Shown: one piece after another, positions 27,220-33,663 of the stretch
Layout of the letters: each line of letters starts with the position of its first letter
Numbering within the stretch: position 1 is the stretch's first letter
Assembly (NCBI GenBank): GCA_026552955.1
Contig: JAPMTS010000048.1
Coordinates: 1,063-34,725, forward strand
Source of the DNA: Candidatus Methanoperedens sp.
Lineage (GTDB): Archaea; Halobacteriota; Methanosarcinia; Methanosarcinales; Methanoperedenaceae
Length of the DNA stretch: 33,663 nucleotides
Reading direction: 5' to 3'
Translations under genes and position numbers: made by a program
The notes under the pieces: generated by a model
The model's database searches: none
Told to the model about the DNA's origin: nothing
Seen by the model: the letters and a program-made list of their open reading frames with translations, nothing else

Positions 27220-28878
27220 TCAAGATTCTGGTTCTAATCGATATAAGACGTTATCAACATCTCCAGTAACATAAATAGTTCCTGATGGACCGACCGCTAC
27301 TCCATTAAAAAAATACGCATGCATCATGCCCGGGATGGTCTCAAGGCCAAGTTTGAGATTTTCGGCTAATGTTGTGACTTTACCAGTTTTTATATCTATC
27401 CGTGATAGTCGTCTTGCTCCTGTCTCAATTACCAGCAGATTTCCATCGTTGTCAACAGCAAGACCTTCTGGAAAAGATAGATTCTTTGCAACCTGAATAG
27501 GTGTATCCAGTTTCCGTCCATTCGCTATGAGCTGCAACACATTGCCAGTAGCCCAATCACTGACCCAAAGATCATTTTTCGCAGCAGCCAGACCAACGGG
27601 CACGATAAGTCCATCAGATGAATTCGCTATGGAGATACGTTCATTGTTGCTTACCCGAACAATACGAGCAGCTCCCTGTTCATATCCAAGTTCAACCACG
27701 ATCAGGTCGCCCTGGAACCTGATGGCATTTATCGGCACGGAAAAGTTCTGGTGTTCCTCTATGATCTCCTTTTTCTTTGGATTCCAGACCTGAACAGCAT
27801 TGTCAAAGGATGATGCCAGCACTAAATTGTCACCGTCTGTTGAGACAGTATCAGGAGATATTATGCCCCCTGGTATCCTTATAATACTTCTCTCAATGCC
27901 CCGATCTTCACCGGTCAATCCATTGAATTCTCGAATAGTGAAGGTGTCGGCAACAAAAACGGACTCGCCATCAGAATGTGGCATCACAGCCACACCGCCA
28001 GGCCCAACCATACCGCCAGGACTTACTATCCTCTTTGTGCCATTTATAAAGATTTCATAGATAGAGCCATCTTCAGCATGTGAGACAAATAAGTTATCTC
28101 TTGAATCGAAAGCAAGATTATCTAAACCGACCAATCCTGAAGCAATCACTTCCTTGCTCCTATTCTCTATATCGACATACACTATCTCGCCCTTCATATG
28201 GTCAGCAACAAATAGATGACCTCGCGAGTCAAATTTCACAGCTGCCGGAGCTCCAAAACCATCGGCAACGGTTGTGATTGTCCCTTTATCTACATCGATG
28301 CGTACCACTTGCCCTTTTGACCATATAGGGCCATATAGGAATCCATCAGATCCCCAGTCCATACCATTTAGCCAACCCAGGTTCTCGGCAATGAGACGAG
28401 GAGGCTTTGCAAAATCAGGATCTATCTCATATAGTGCATCACCCCAGAAATCAAGAGCGACAAACAGACGACCGTTATCGGAAAAGGTGATGGGATTTGC
28501 GCCTTGAGCCACAAACTGACTGGTATTGATCCTATCTGAAGAAAGACGGCCGACTTCACCAGTTATTATTGCCGTCCAATAAAGCGATCCATCAGTACCA
28601 AAGATCAGATCGTCTGGTCCATCTATCCCATATTCCCTGCCCAACCTTTCGACAATCTTTCCGGTTTCTGGATCCATTACGATGATTTCTCTTCCAAAAA
28701 TCGAAGCGATGTAAAGCAAATCTTTACTATCGAAAATAATTCCATTCGCACCATGGATGGGTGAACCATGTGCGATAACCTTTATAGACATTTTTTCATC
28801 TTTTGGAGATTCTATGCAACCCAGGACAATTAGTCCCAGGAAAATTAAAGCAATCAAAAAATAAGATTTGATTTTCAT
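27220..28878 (-). CDS. NHL/SMP-30-type beta-propeller lipoprotein
   Basis: 552 residues from ATG 28878, chosen because GGAAGGT lies 4 bases before it; a start seven codons earlier lacks a site. Residues 1-21 are a lipoprotein signal with lipobox VLGC (Cys21), so the protein is exported and lipid-anchored. The rest is a series of blades with repeating patterns of the type G-x-hh-FD-S-x-x-x-L-Y-h-A (for example NGIIFDSKDLLYIAS, AAVKFDSRGHLFVAD, DNLAFDSRDNLFVSH, EGLAVDNDGNLLVIE). Such propellers bind ligands or act as lactonase-like enzymes; which applies is not visible. It is monocistronic. Confidence 0.88.
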   Translation of the reverse strand: MKIKSYFLIALIFLGLIVLGCIESPKDEKMSIKVIAHGSPIHGANGIIFDSKDLLYIASIFGREIIVMDPETGKIVERLGREYGIDGPDDLIFGTDGSLYWTAIITGEVGRLSSDRINTSQFVAQGANPITFSDNGRLFVALDFWGDALYEIDPDFAKPPRLIAENLGWLNGMDWGSDGFLYGPIWSKGQVVRIDVDKGTITTVADGFGAPAAVKFDSRGHLFVADHMKGEIVYVDIENRSKEVIASGLVGLDNLAFDSRDNLFVSHAEDGSIYEIFINGTKRIVSPGGMVGPGGVAVMPHSDGESVFVADTFTIREFNGLTGEDRGIERSIIRIPGGIISPDTVSTDGDNLVLASSFDNAVQVWNPKKKEIIEEHQNFSVPINAIRFQGDLIVVELGYEQGAARIVRVSNNERISIANSSDGLIVPVGLAAAKNDLWVSDWATGNVLQLIANGRKLDTPIQVAKNLSFPEGLAVDNDGNLLVIETGARRLSRIDIKTGKVTTLAENLKLGLETIPGMMHAYFFNGVAVGPSGTIYVTGDVDNVLYRLEPES

Positions 28879-29040
28879 TATACCTTCCCTCTTTTCCACT
28901 CCTCTGAAGAATTTAACACATATAACTATGGTTTCTATTGTATGCTGAATTAATTCCCCAATATATTTTTTCTATCAAATAATAAATAGCTTTCTATTTG
29001 ATCTTGTCCATCTCGTTGGTTGCGTAATAGCAAGTGATAG

Positions 29041-29049
29041 TTTTATATA
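29041..29049 (+). promoter_or_regulatory. TATA box of the MNT-HEPN operon
   Basis: TTTTATATA ends 27 bp before GTG 29077, with no ribosome site between, suggesting a leaderless transcript. Confidence 0.6.
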
Positions 29050-29070
29050 CTGAACGTGCGTTTAATAAAT

Positions 29071-29084
29071 TGAACGGTGGTTCA
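29071..29084. promoter_or_regulatory. Inverted repeat over the start of the MNT gene
   Basis: TGAAC (29071-29075), 4-base spacer, GTTCA (29080-29084), covering GTG 29077. TGAACG also occurs at 29051-29056, 20 bp upstream, and TTGAAC at 29090-29095. The winged-helix domain of the encoded protein is the likely reader. Confidence 0.45.
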
Positions 29085-29649
29085 TTTGATTGAACTTTTC
29101 AGAAAATACGTACCATGGAAGATTCTGGCGCATTATATGGGAAATCCAAATACATCTTTTCACATAAAACAGCTTGCAAGGATCATCGAAGTTAGCCCTG
29201 CCAGTGTAAGCAGCGCTGTCAAATCCTTCGAAAGTGAAGGTTTTCTGTTAAAGGAAGAAAAGGGACTGGCGCATATTTACAGGCTGAACGCAGAAAATGC
29301 TTTTATCATTTCACTAAAGAAAGCATATGGTATTGCTCTTGTGAGTTCATCAAAACCCGGGGAAAAATTCCTTGAAACAGACCCAGGCATCATTTCCCTT
29401 GCACTTTTTGGAAGTTATGCGCAGGGGAGTTTTGATGAAAGAAGCGATATAGATTTTCTAGTAGTGACACCCACCAGGAAAGAGAATCTCATAAAAGCTG
29501 CAAAAAGAATAGAGGAAGAACTGGAAAAGGAAGTAAATTTATCAGTATTTAAATTATCAGAATGGAGATCTATGGCAAAAAAAGGTGATGCAATCTACAA
29601 AAGAATTGTGGAGAACCACATTCTGCTTTATGGAAGTGGATTAAAATGA
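29077..29649 (+). CDS. MNT-type nucleotidyltransferase antitoxin with N-terminal winged helix
   Basis: 190 residues. Residues 10-70 form a winged helix (HIKQLARIIEVSPASVSSAVKSFESEGFL); residues 105-185 a minimal nucleotidyltransferase with the GS(x10)DxD active site: G112-S113 and D124/D126 (FGSYAQGS...SDIDFLV). In MNT-HEPN pairs the MNT protein inactivates the HEPN RNase, in studied cases by AMP-ylating it. Start GTG 29077 is set by TATA distance. The stop overlaps the HEPN start by 4 bases (ATGA). Confidence 0.88.
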   Translation: MVHLIELFRKYVPWKILAHYMGNPNTSFHIKQLARIIEVSPASVSSAVKSFESEGFLLKEEKGLAHIYRLNAENAFIISLKKAYGIALVSSSKPGEKFLETDPGIISLALFGSYAQGSFDERSDIDFLVVTPTRKENLIKAAKRIEEELEKEVNLSVFKLSEWRSMAKKGDAIYKRIVENHILLYGSGLK

Positions 29650-30068
29650 AACTTGATGAATGTTTCAAGAAAGGTCTTCTAAAGAGGATACCGCCGGATA
29701 TGGATAATGCTCATCGTTCCATCAGACTATCATCGGAAAATATAGAAGACGCCGAAGAGAATCTTCGAATTAAACGTTACAGAGTCGTGGCAATTTTGAG
29801 TTATACTGCCATGTTCCATGCTGCAAGAGCTATTCTGTTCAGGGATGGTGTAAAAGAGCGCAGTCACGAATGCATACCTGTTTATCTTAAAGAAAAGTAT
29901 CTGGAACTGGAGTCTCTGGCGAACCTTCTTGATTCGTACAGAAGATTCAGACACGATGCGATATATGGTCTTGATTTTGCCATTGATGAAGAAGAAGCGC
30001 GAGCTTCACTGGAATCATCAAAAGAATTTCTGGAAACAATTAGAGATATTTTGAATGGGCATTTGTGA
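29646..30068 (+). CDS. HEPN-domain protein, toxin partner of MNT
   Basis: 140 residues, all-helical. The pattern SYTAMFHAARAILF (about 52-65) and SYRRFRHDAIYG (97-108) is that of HEPN proteins next to MNT genes; the basic and aromatic cluster R99/R100/R102/H103/Y107 occupies the place of the R-x4-6-H RNase motif, although the exact spacing differs. It is coupled to the MNT gene by overlap and appears intact. Expected role: RNase toxin held in check by the upstream protein. Confidence 0.85.
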   Translation: MKLDECFKKGLLKRIPPDMDNAHRSIRLSSENIEDAEENLRIKRYRVVAILSYTAMFHAARAILFRDGVKERSHECIPVYLKEKYLELESLANLLDSYRRFRHDAIYGLDFAIDEEEARASLESSKEFLETIRDILNGHL

Positions 30069-30474
30069 CCGTGAAATTTTGAATGCATCGGTGTCGTTGC
30101 AGCAGCGCAATTGAAGCAGGGCACTCAGTCGCAGATCCCAAGAGGATTGCCAGGGGGCTAATCAGAAAAACGGTTTTGGGAGTGCAGAACAGTTTCAATA
30201 TAATGGCCATGGGATTAACAGAGTCAAGTATCCAAATGCGGTTAAAACAAACACAATGTTTGAATATTTCGGCTGGGTTCCCTCCCCAGCCGACCTACTT
30301 TTATAAAAAGTAGGCAAAAGAAGACGATTCCAGAAGGGGGTGGAATGGTTTTTTCGTATGTGTGCCCTTCGGGTGGGGTATGTACGCTCGCTGCGCCTGC
30401 CCTCTGCTCGCTGTAAGCTGAAGAAAACAGGCATAACCTCAGAGTTTTTGAAGCTGTTCAACTGCCCGCCGTCA
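30069..30474. other. Intergenic region with strong hairpins and repeat-like DNA
   Basis: 406 bp with no gene I can support. Frames on either strand are low quality. It contains two adjacent 9-bp hairpins (30269-30314) and a GC-rich stretch at about 30360-30420 (CCTTCGGGTGGGG, TACGCTCGCTGCGCCTGCC) that differs in composition from the flanks and resembles intergenic repeat material. Confidence 0.5.
30269..30314. repeat. Two adjacent perfect hairpins
   Basis: Hairpin 1: TCGGCTGGG (30269-30277), 7-base loop, CCCAGCCGA (30285-30293). Hairpin 2 follows at once: CCTACTTTT (30294-30302), loop ATA, AAAAGTAGG (30306-30314). Two 9-bp perfect stems with no space between them. Possible bidirectional terminator of the HEPN operon or a small-element end. 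Confidence 0.65.
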
Positions 30475-30633
30475 TCATGAAGATTTTGAAACTTTTTCCA
30501 GCTTTTTCAGATCCACTTTTGATTCAATAAGAAAGTCAAGGATCTGGGAAAAAGTCAAATCTTCATAGCGCTCCTGTATTGCCTTTAGTTTATCATATGT
30601 TTCCTCATCGAGCCTAATGCTTTTAGTAGTCAT
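30475..30633 (-). CDS. Small ribbon-helix-helix / VapB-like antitoxin
   Basis: 52 residues from ATG 30633. The N-terminal strand TTKSIRLDEETYDKLKAIQ followed by a second helix with TFSQILDFLIES is the RHH dimer pattern of small archaeal antitoxins. GAGGT lies 10 bases upstream of the ATG. No toxin gene is adjacent on the downstream side. It is divergent from the SWIM/ArdC operon, so it may instead be that operon's repressor, acting at the TGCATGCA motifs between them. Confidence 0.7.
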   Translation of the reverse strand: MTTKSIRLDEETYDKLKAIQERYEDLTFSQILDFLIESKVDLKKLEKVSKSS

Positions 30634-30659
30634 TATTACAGATACCTCGATGTTATATT

Positions 30660-30740
30660 GTATGCACTTATATTAATACTTTGCATGCACATTCTAAAGG
30701 ATTTTAATATGCGTTATTTTAAATAGTATGCATGCATATA
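30660..30740. promoter_or_regulatory. Divergent promoter region with repeated TGCATGCA motifs
   Basis: GTATGCA (30660-30666), TTGCATGCAC (30681-30690), ATATGCG (about 30708-30714) and the palindrome TATGCATGCATA (30728-30739) occur within 80 bp between the divergent RHH gene and the SWIM/ArdC operon. The last overlaps a TATA-like CATATAAAG. The arrangement resembles multi-site RHH operators. Confidence 0.5.
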
Positions 30741-30828
30741 AAGCATTAAGGAAAAGAGCAAGATTGCCCCTGCGGTGCAACTAACACCCAGAGGCGCGGC
30801 TCATTCCTGTACTGGAGGAATAAGCGAT

Positions 30829-31035
30829 ATGGAAAACAACGCACAGAGAATTAAATCTATCTCCTCTGCGGAGATGGCAAAGATCGAGGAACTGGAGAAG
30901 TTGCTGGGCCAAAAAGCAGCCAGCGCGCCACAATATAACCCCTTCACTATTGAAGGTAATCAGGCATGGGGGGAATGGGCCGAAGAGTGCAGGGAAATTG
31001 AGAGGCAGCTTGAAGCAGAAGGGGTGAGGCTATGA
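30829..31035 (+). CDS. Small hypothetical protein, first gene of the ArdC operon
   Basis: 68 residues from ATG 30829, with GGAGG about 9 bases upstream; an in-frame upstream extension (to 30775) has no ribosome site. Helical, charged N-terminal half (EMAKIEELEKLLGQK), then GNQAWGEWAEECREIERQLEAEG. No family recognised. The end overlaps the SWIM gene (ATGA), so the three genes form one unit. Proteins of this size often accompany plasmid antirestriction genes. Confidence 0.7.
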   Translation: MENNAQRIKSISSAEMAKIEELEKLLGQKAASAPQYNPFTIEGNQAWGEWAEECREIERQLEAEGVRL

Positions 31036-31286
31036 TGAAGAAAGATCAAAGCTTCGAAAATGTCAGGGATACGGACACCCTGAACAGGCTGGCCAGATCT
31101 GCCCATATCAGGGTTTTAAACCGCTTTGAATATTACGAGGCTGTAAACGGCAAGAACGGCCACAGGTACAAAGTAGAAATCACCGGACAGGATATTGTTT
31201 GCTCCTGTCCTGATGCGAAAAACCATAATTGCAAGCATGAAATCGCTGTGGCTCGTGATATGGACTTTTTTAAGGAGGTGGTCTAA
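31032..31286 (+). CDS. SWIM zinc-finger protein
   Basis: 84 residues. The SWIM motif C-x-C-x(n)-C-x-H is complete: C57, C59, C67, H69 (VCSCPDAKNHNCKHEIAV). The preceding part (RYKVEITGQD) gives the expected beta strands. SWIM domains bind zinc and act in DNA or protein binding; free-standing small ones are common on archaeal mobile elements. It begins within the stop of the previous gene, and its 3' end carries AAGGAGGTGG, the ribosome site of the ArdC-like gene. Confidence 0.82.
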   Translation: MMKKDQSFENVRDTDTLNRLARSAHIRVLNRFEYYEAVNGKNGHRYKVEITGQDIVCSCPDAKNHNCKHEIAVARDMDFFKEVV

Positions 31287-32123
31287 ATGACCGCCCCTGA
31301 AACCAGGAATTCACGAGTAAAAGAGGCGATGGACCTTCTCCTTAAAATCTTCGATGAGGATAACCTTGAGAAAGTCGCTCATGCTGTATTCAGGGGAAGC
31401 AGTAATATTCCATCTGATAAATGGAGCTTCTTTAACCGCATAGTGATGTTCATGCATGACACGGAAGACGCAAGAGGATTCAAGCAATGGCACGAAGCCG
31501 GCAGGTATGTCACGAAAGGTTCAAAGGCTTTCTATATCTTTGGGCCTGTGTTCAAGAAGATCAAAGAAGAGAAGACCACAGCATCAAGCGAGACAGAGAC
31601 GAACGAAAAAGAAATACTTGCAGGATTCAGGGGAATCCCTGTTTTCAGGAGTGAGGACACAGAAGGCGCACCGCTGATAACAGAAAATTACAAAGTCAAT
31701 ATTCCCTGCGAATTCAACAGCATCATACAGGAACTTGGCCTTAAGGTTGTGCCTGTGCGGTTTTGCGGGGCATATGGATCGTACAACATGCTTAATAAAA
31801 ATATCAAGCTTGCCAGCCCTGATATCGAGGTATTCCTTCACGAACTCAGCCACGCAGTAGATGACAGGCTCAACGGCCTGAAGCCCGGCCAGAAGAAGGA
31901 TCAAGAAGTAACAGCAGAGTTCAGCGCCGCAGTAATTGGTTATCTTATGGGCTATAAGATCCCTCTCGGCAATGTCAAAGAATATGTAGAAAATTATAGT
32001 TTCAAGGAACTTCTTAATTCCCTGTCCAGGATCGAAAAAGTGGTTACTTTTGTGATCGACAGGACAAGGATGAATCCGGCTGCGGTCAATATCCCCCGGC
32101 AAGCAGCCACATGCACAGGTTGA
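31287..32123 (+). CDS. ArdC-like antirestriction protein (ssDNA-binding plus zinc metalloprotease)
   Basis: 278 residues. The N-terminal part (about 40-90: WSFFNRIVMFMHDTEDARGFKQW..., GRYVTKGSKAFYIFGPVF) is the ArdC ssDNA-binding domain. The C-terminal part has the zinc-protease helix HELSH at 185-189 and the third ligand candidate E211 (TAEFSAAVIGYLMG). ArdC proteins of conjugative plasmids protect incoming DNA from restriction. Here it suggests an integrated or decayed plasmid. Its strong Shine-Dalgarno lies inside the SWIM gene. The hsdR ghost elsewhere in the window is a possible historical opponent. Confidence 0.85.
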   Translation: MTAPETRNSRVKEAMDLLLKIFDEDNLEKVAHAVFRGSSNIPSDKWSFFNRIVMFMHDTEDARGFKQWHEAGRYVTKGSKAFYIFGPVFKKIKEEKTTASSETETNEKEILAGFRGIPVFRSEDTEGAPLITENYKVNIPCEFNSIIQELGLKVVPVRFCGAYGSYNMLNKNIKLASPDIEVFLHELSHAVDDRLNGLKPGQKKDQEVTAEFSAAVIGYLMGYKIPLGNVKEYVENYSFKELLNSLSRIEKVVTFVIDRTRMNPAAVNIPRQAATCTG

Positions 32124-32141
32124 GGATTTTACTTATGGTTA

Positions 32142-32162
32142 TGTTGGGGTGACGACCCCCAC
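32142..32162 (+). terminator. Hairpin after the ArdC operon, possible terminator
   Basis: GTtGGGGT, loop GACG, ACCCC-CAC: 5 contiguous pairs plus outer pairs, 20 bp after the ArdC-like stop. No strong T-tract follows, so terminator function is tentative. Confidence 0.4.
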
Positions 32163-32201
32163 ATTACCAGATCGGCCACCATGCCCCGCGCCACAGCCCA
32201 C

Positions 32202-32261
32202 GAGGATTTATACTCCTTGCCCTAAGGGGCAGCTGTGCCCCTGGGGCGAGTACAAATCCTC
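32202..32261. repeat. 60-base nested long hairpin
   Basis: Outer arms GAGGATTTaTACTC (32202-32215) and GAGTAcAAATCCTC (32248-32261) pair at 13 of 14 positions. Within them GCCC pairs GGGC, and an inner stem AGGGGCA/TGCCCCT encloses the loop GCTG. This is the largest potential structure in the window. Candidates: single-strand origin or oriT-like site, recombination hairpin, or structured RNA. Confidence 0.7.
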
Positions 32262-32348
32262 CTGCTGAGACACTGAACCTTTCACCATCCACGCCTCACG
32301 TTTCTTTATCCTCTGCATTTGTATCGTCTTTTTCTTCCTGAACGTGCG

Positions 32349-32367
32349 CTGGGGACAGATTCCCCAG
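32349..32367. repeat. Hairpin
   Basis: CTGGGGA, 5-base loop CAGAT, TCCCCAG: 7 perfect pairs. Confidence 0.65.
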
Positions 32368-32410
32368 ACCCTTTCTAATGCTTGAGGAATATTCCAGCAA
32401 GAATATGGTG

Positions 32411-32428
32411 TCTGGGCATTCGCCCAGA
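32411..32428. repeat. Hairpin
   Basis: TCTGGGC, loop ATTC, GCCCAGA: 7 perfect pairs, 43 bases after the previous hairpin. Confidence 0.65.
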
Positions 32429-32487
32429 GTCAGGGAGTGTGCTTCGCGTGAACATTTTGTTTTATGCAGGAGTTATTGAAATTAGGA

Positions 32488-32733
32488 TCAATGATCGTTA
32501 GGTTTAACTTTTTTAGTTGTTCTTGTATCATCGGGTTTTTCAGGAATTGATATTTTCGATTCCTCGTCCCTCATTTCATAAATAGTCCGAATGTGTTCAA
32601 TTGCGAGATCAATCGCTTCGGTCTCATTCCTGTAAATCTTGTGATCTATGAGCCAATTAAAGTTTTCAATTGTACGCTGACTGAATGCATAGTTTCTTCG
32701 CACGCTGGCTTCTGATAATTCTTTGCGTTTCAT
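32488..32733 (-). CDS. RHH-like small DNA-binding protein
   Basis: 81 residues from ATG 32733. RRNYAFSQRTIENFNWLIDHKIYRNETEAIDLAIEHI has the strand-helix-helix order of ribbon-helix-helix proteins; the C-terminal third is charged and probably flexible (KPDDTRTTKKVKPNDH). A leaderless arrangement is likely: a TATA-like TTATAAATATTTAG lies about 22-35 bp upstream. The tandem GTACGT sites directly before the ATG suggest self-repression. No toxin partner adjoins. Confidence 0.65.
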   Translation of the reverse strand: MKRKELSEASVRRNYAFSQRTIENFNWLIDHKIYRNETEAIDLAIEHIRTIYEMRDEESKISIPEKPDDTRTTKKVKPNDH

Positions 32734-32736
32734 TAT

Positions 32737-32754
32737 GTACGTATTATAGTACGT
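32737..32754. promoter_or_regulatory. Tandem GTACGT operator before the RHH-like gene
   Basis: GTACGT (32737-32742), 6-base spacer ATTATA, GTACGT (32749-32754): a perfect direct repeat with 12-bp period ending 3 bp before the start codon and covering the expected transcription start. RHH repressors typically bind short tandem sites about 10-12 bp apart. Confidence 0.6.
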
Positions 32755-32806
32755 CTAAATATTTATAACTTTGCTGAATATTATCCAAGCAAGCAATTAA
32801 GACCCT

Positions 32807-32953
32807 GTGCATCTAAGAAAATTAAGTGTTCTGAATGGTAAATCAAGGAATCTATTCTCCATTGATGCGATGTATGACGGCAAATTATCCCAGATTCCAG
32901 AATATTATACAAATGATCGAAATTTTTTCTTATTGCTTATTATGGATGAATAA
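32807..32953 (+). CDS. Possible 48-residue ORF
   Basis: GTG 32807 to TAA 32951-32953. The sequence (LRKLSVLNGKSRNLFS..., then YYTNDRNFFLLLIMDE) has protein-like composition but no ribosome site and no family; probably a remnant or shadow. Confidence 0.25.
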   Translation: MHLRKLSVLNGKSRNLFSIDAMYDGKLSQIPEYYTNDRNFFLLLIMDE

Positions 32954-32967
32954 CCCATGAGAACGGA

Positions 32968-33055
32968 TTTTATAAAAACTGTACGGATTTCTTACTAAAG
33001 TGGTATAGCCCGGCAAGGGCTCTCACCACTTGAGTGAGAATCCTATTTGATTCCT
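32968..33055 (+). ncRNA. Candidate structured RNA with its own TATA box
   Basis: TTTATAAAA (32968-32976) lies 22-30 bp before a compact structured stretch. Stem A: AAGTGGT (32998-33004) with ACCACTT (33025-33031), enclosing AGCCC-GGCAA-GGGCT (33007-33021). Alternative stem B: TCTCAC (33021-33026) with GTGAGA (33034-33039) would compete with stem A. Stem C: GAATC/GATTC (about 33038-33053). The rest of the 33055-33195 gap holds no gene I can support. Inference only; it could also be an end of a transposable element. Confidence 0.4.
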
Positions 33056-33195
33056 ATAATGCAACCAATATATGATAATTGTATTCTTTGTGAAATTACA
33101 AAGACAACTGCTATAATGAGAAATCTGTTTATAACTCTTTCTTAATCAGTTGCTCTGTTGACACGCCGAGTCCAACCATCCCCACATACCGATGA

Positions 33196-33663
33196 TCAAT
33201 AAGTTACCAATGACCCAACAAATGCTACACTCTTACCGCAGATCGCGTCTGGTTTCCAGAAGTGCAAATCTTGGGGGGATGCCAGTTGCACTGTACCATC
33301 TAAAAGGGCAGGTGTCCCGTATTTCGTATAAGATACGCTAAAGGATTTTCCAGCAAGGCCCACAATCACCGAACGACCATCATATTTTGTATTTTTTACA
33401 AATACCTGATAGAATCCAGTGTCTGGATTTACAGTACCCATCTGGTCTAATCCGATTGAATAGGTGCTGGTAATGATTACCTTCGTGCCAGCAATGATAT
33501 TTTCATTTTGGTCTCTTACATATCCTGATAACACTTGACCCACTGTGGTTTCCGAATATGTTTTTATTAAGAGGATTTCTCGCCTGTTAAATGTTCTTCC
33601 GGACAGGCATTCTGGTATCCAGGTCTCATCTACACCAACTGTCCAGATACTGTATTTCTGTAG
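33196..33663 (-). CDS. Surface protein with carboxypeptidase-regulatory-like domain (N-terminus beyond right edge)
   Basis: The frame is open from the right edge (33663) to the TGA at 33196-33198, 155 codons; the N-terminal part is outside. The readable part contains a CarboxypepD_reg/CNA-B-like beta sandwich: VLSGYVRDQNENIIAGTKVIITS, then NPDTGFYQVFV. Such domains occur in archaeal exported proteins. No sorting signal is seen at the C-terminus. A second frame just beyond the stop (about 33144-33192) reads VGMVGLGVSTEQLIKKEL, so the tail may be frameshifted. Confidence 0.7.
   Translation of the reverse strand, partial: LQKYSIWTVGVDETWIPECLSGRTFNRREILLIKTYSETTVGQVLSGYVRDQNENIIAGTKVIITSTYSIGLDQMGTVNPDTGFYQVFVKNTKYDGRSVIVGLAGKSFSVSYTKYGTPALLDGTVQLASPQDLHFWKPDAICGKSVAFVGSLVTY

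Larger units (their letters stand above)
32124..32487. other. Hairpin-rich intergenic region after ArdC
   Basis: 364 bp with no gene. Four perfect or near-perfect hairpins lie in a row (32142-32162, 32202-32261, 32349-32367, 32411-32428), unusually dense for this window. Confidence 0.65.

Noticed and set aside
30083-30313. Plus-strand frame downstream of HEPN
   Set aside because: Runs through the two hairpins, has no ribosome site and no protein-like pattern.

Overview
The window looks like archaeal chromosome, most likely from the Methanosarcinales and probably a Methanoperedens (ANME-2d) relative. The evidence is: TATA boxes about 25-30 bp upstream of start codons with several leaderless-looking genes; a tRNA-Leu without an encoded CCA; a PGF-CTERM (archaeosortase) surface protein; a TrpB2-type tryptophan synthase beta subunit; and an Archaeoglobus-type IscS. 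The genus is an inference; the domain Archaea is well supported.

Layout. 1-2.1 kb: a secreted LamG/InlB-repeat surface protein running off the left edge. 2.2-6.35 kb, all on minus: a sulfur/Fe-S operon (DsrE-like protein, small rubredoxin-like zinc ribbon, cysteine desulfurase IscS, and an IscU scaffold fused to a thioredoxin-reductase-like flavoprotein), then argF and tRNA-Leu(CAG). 6.7-9.1 kb: an archaeal AAA ATPase abutting a type I restriction hsdR ghost with several internal deletions. 9.2-13.1 kb, minus: trpB2 coupled to a coiled-coil protein, and a PGF-CTERM protein with a small membrane protein. 13.2-20.2 kb: an accessory zone with small ORFs, a PD-(D/E)XK-like protein, two AbiE-type (type IV) toxin-antitoxin loci that both have damaged toxin genes, a truncated GT39 membrane glycosyltransferase, and an IS200/IS605 transposase remnant.

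20.2-25.8 kb: an SDR oxidoreductase divergent from a compact biotin operon, bioB-bioW-bioU-bioF-bioD. It has a perfect BirA-type operator just before bioB and no bioA. A suicidal-lysine BioU sits where BioA would be expected, so the operon could run from pimelate to biotin.

25.9-33.7 kb: a second accessory zone. A DUF433/DUF5615 toxin-antitoxin pair is bracketed by two near-identical 227-bp direct repeats; a third, shorter copy lies between the two AbiE loci. Then come a beta-propeller lipoprotein, an MNT-HEPN toxin-antitoxin pair, small RHH-type regulators, and a plasmid-like operon (small protein, SWIM zinc finger, ArdC-like antirestriction protein) followed by a run of strong DNA/RNA hairpins. 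The right edge cuts a second surface protein.

The least ordinary items are: the Fe-S operon, where IscS has Asp in place of the PLP lysine and IscU is fused to a flavoprotein that has lost both redox cysteines; the 45-bp palindrome covering the start codon of the first AbiEi antitoxin, with an amber codon in its partner toxin; the tail-to-tail junction that truncates both a toxin and a glycosyltransferase; the repeat-bracketed toxin-antitoxin cassette; and the hairpin clusters next to ArdC.
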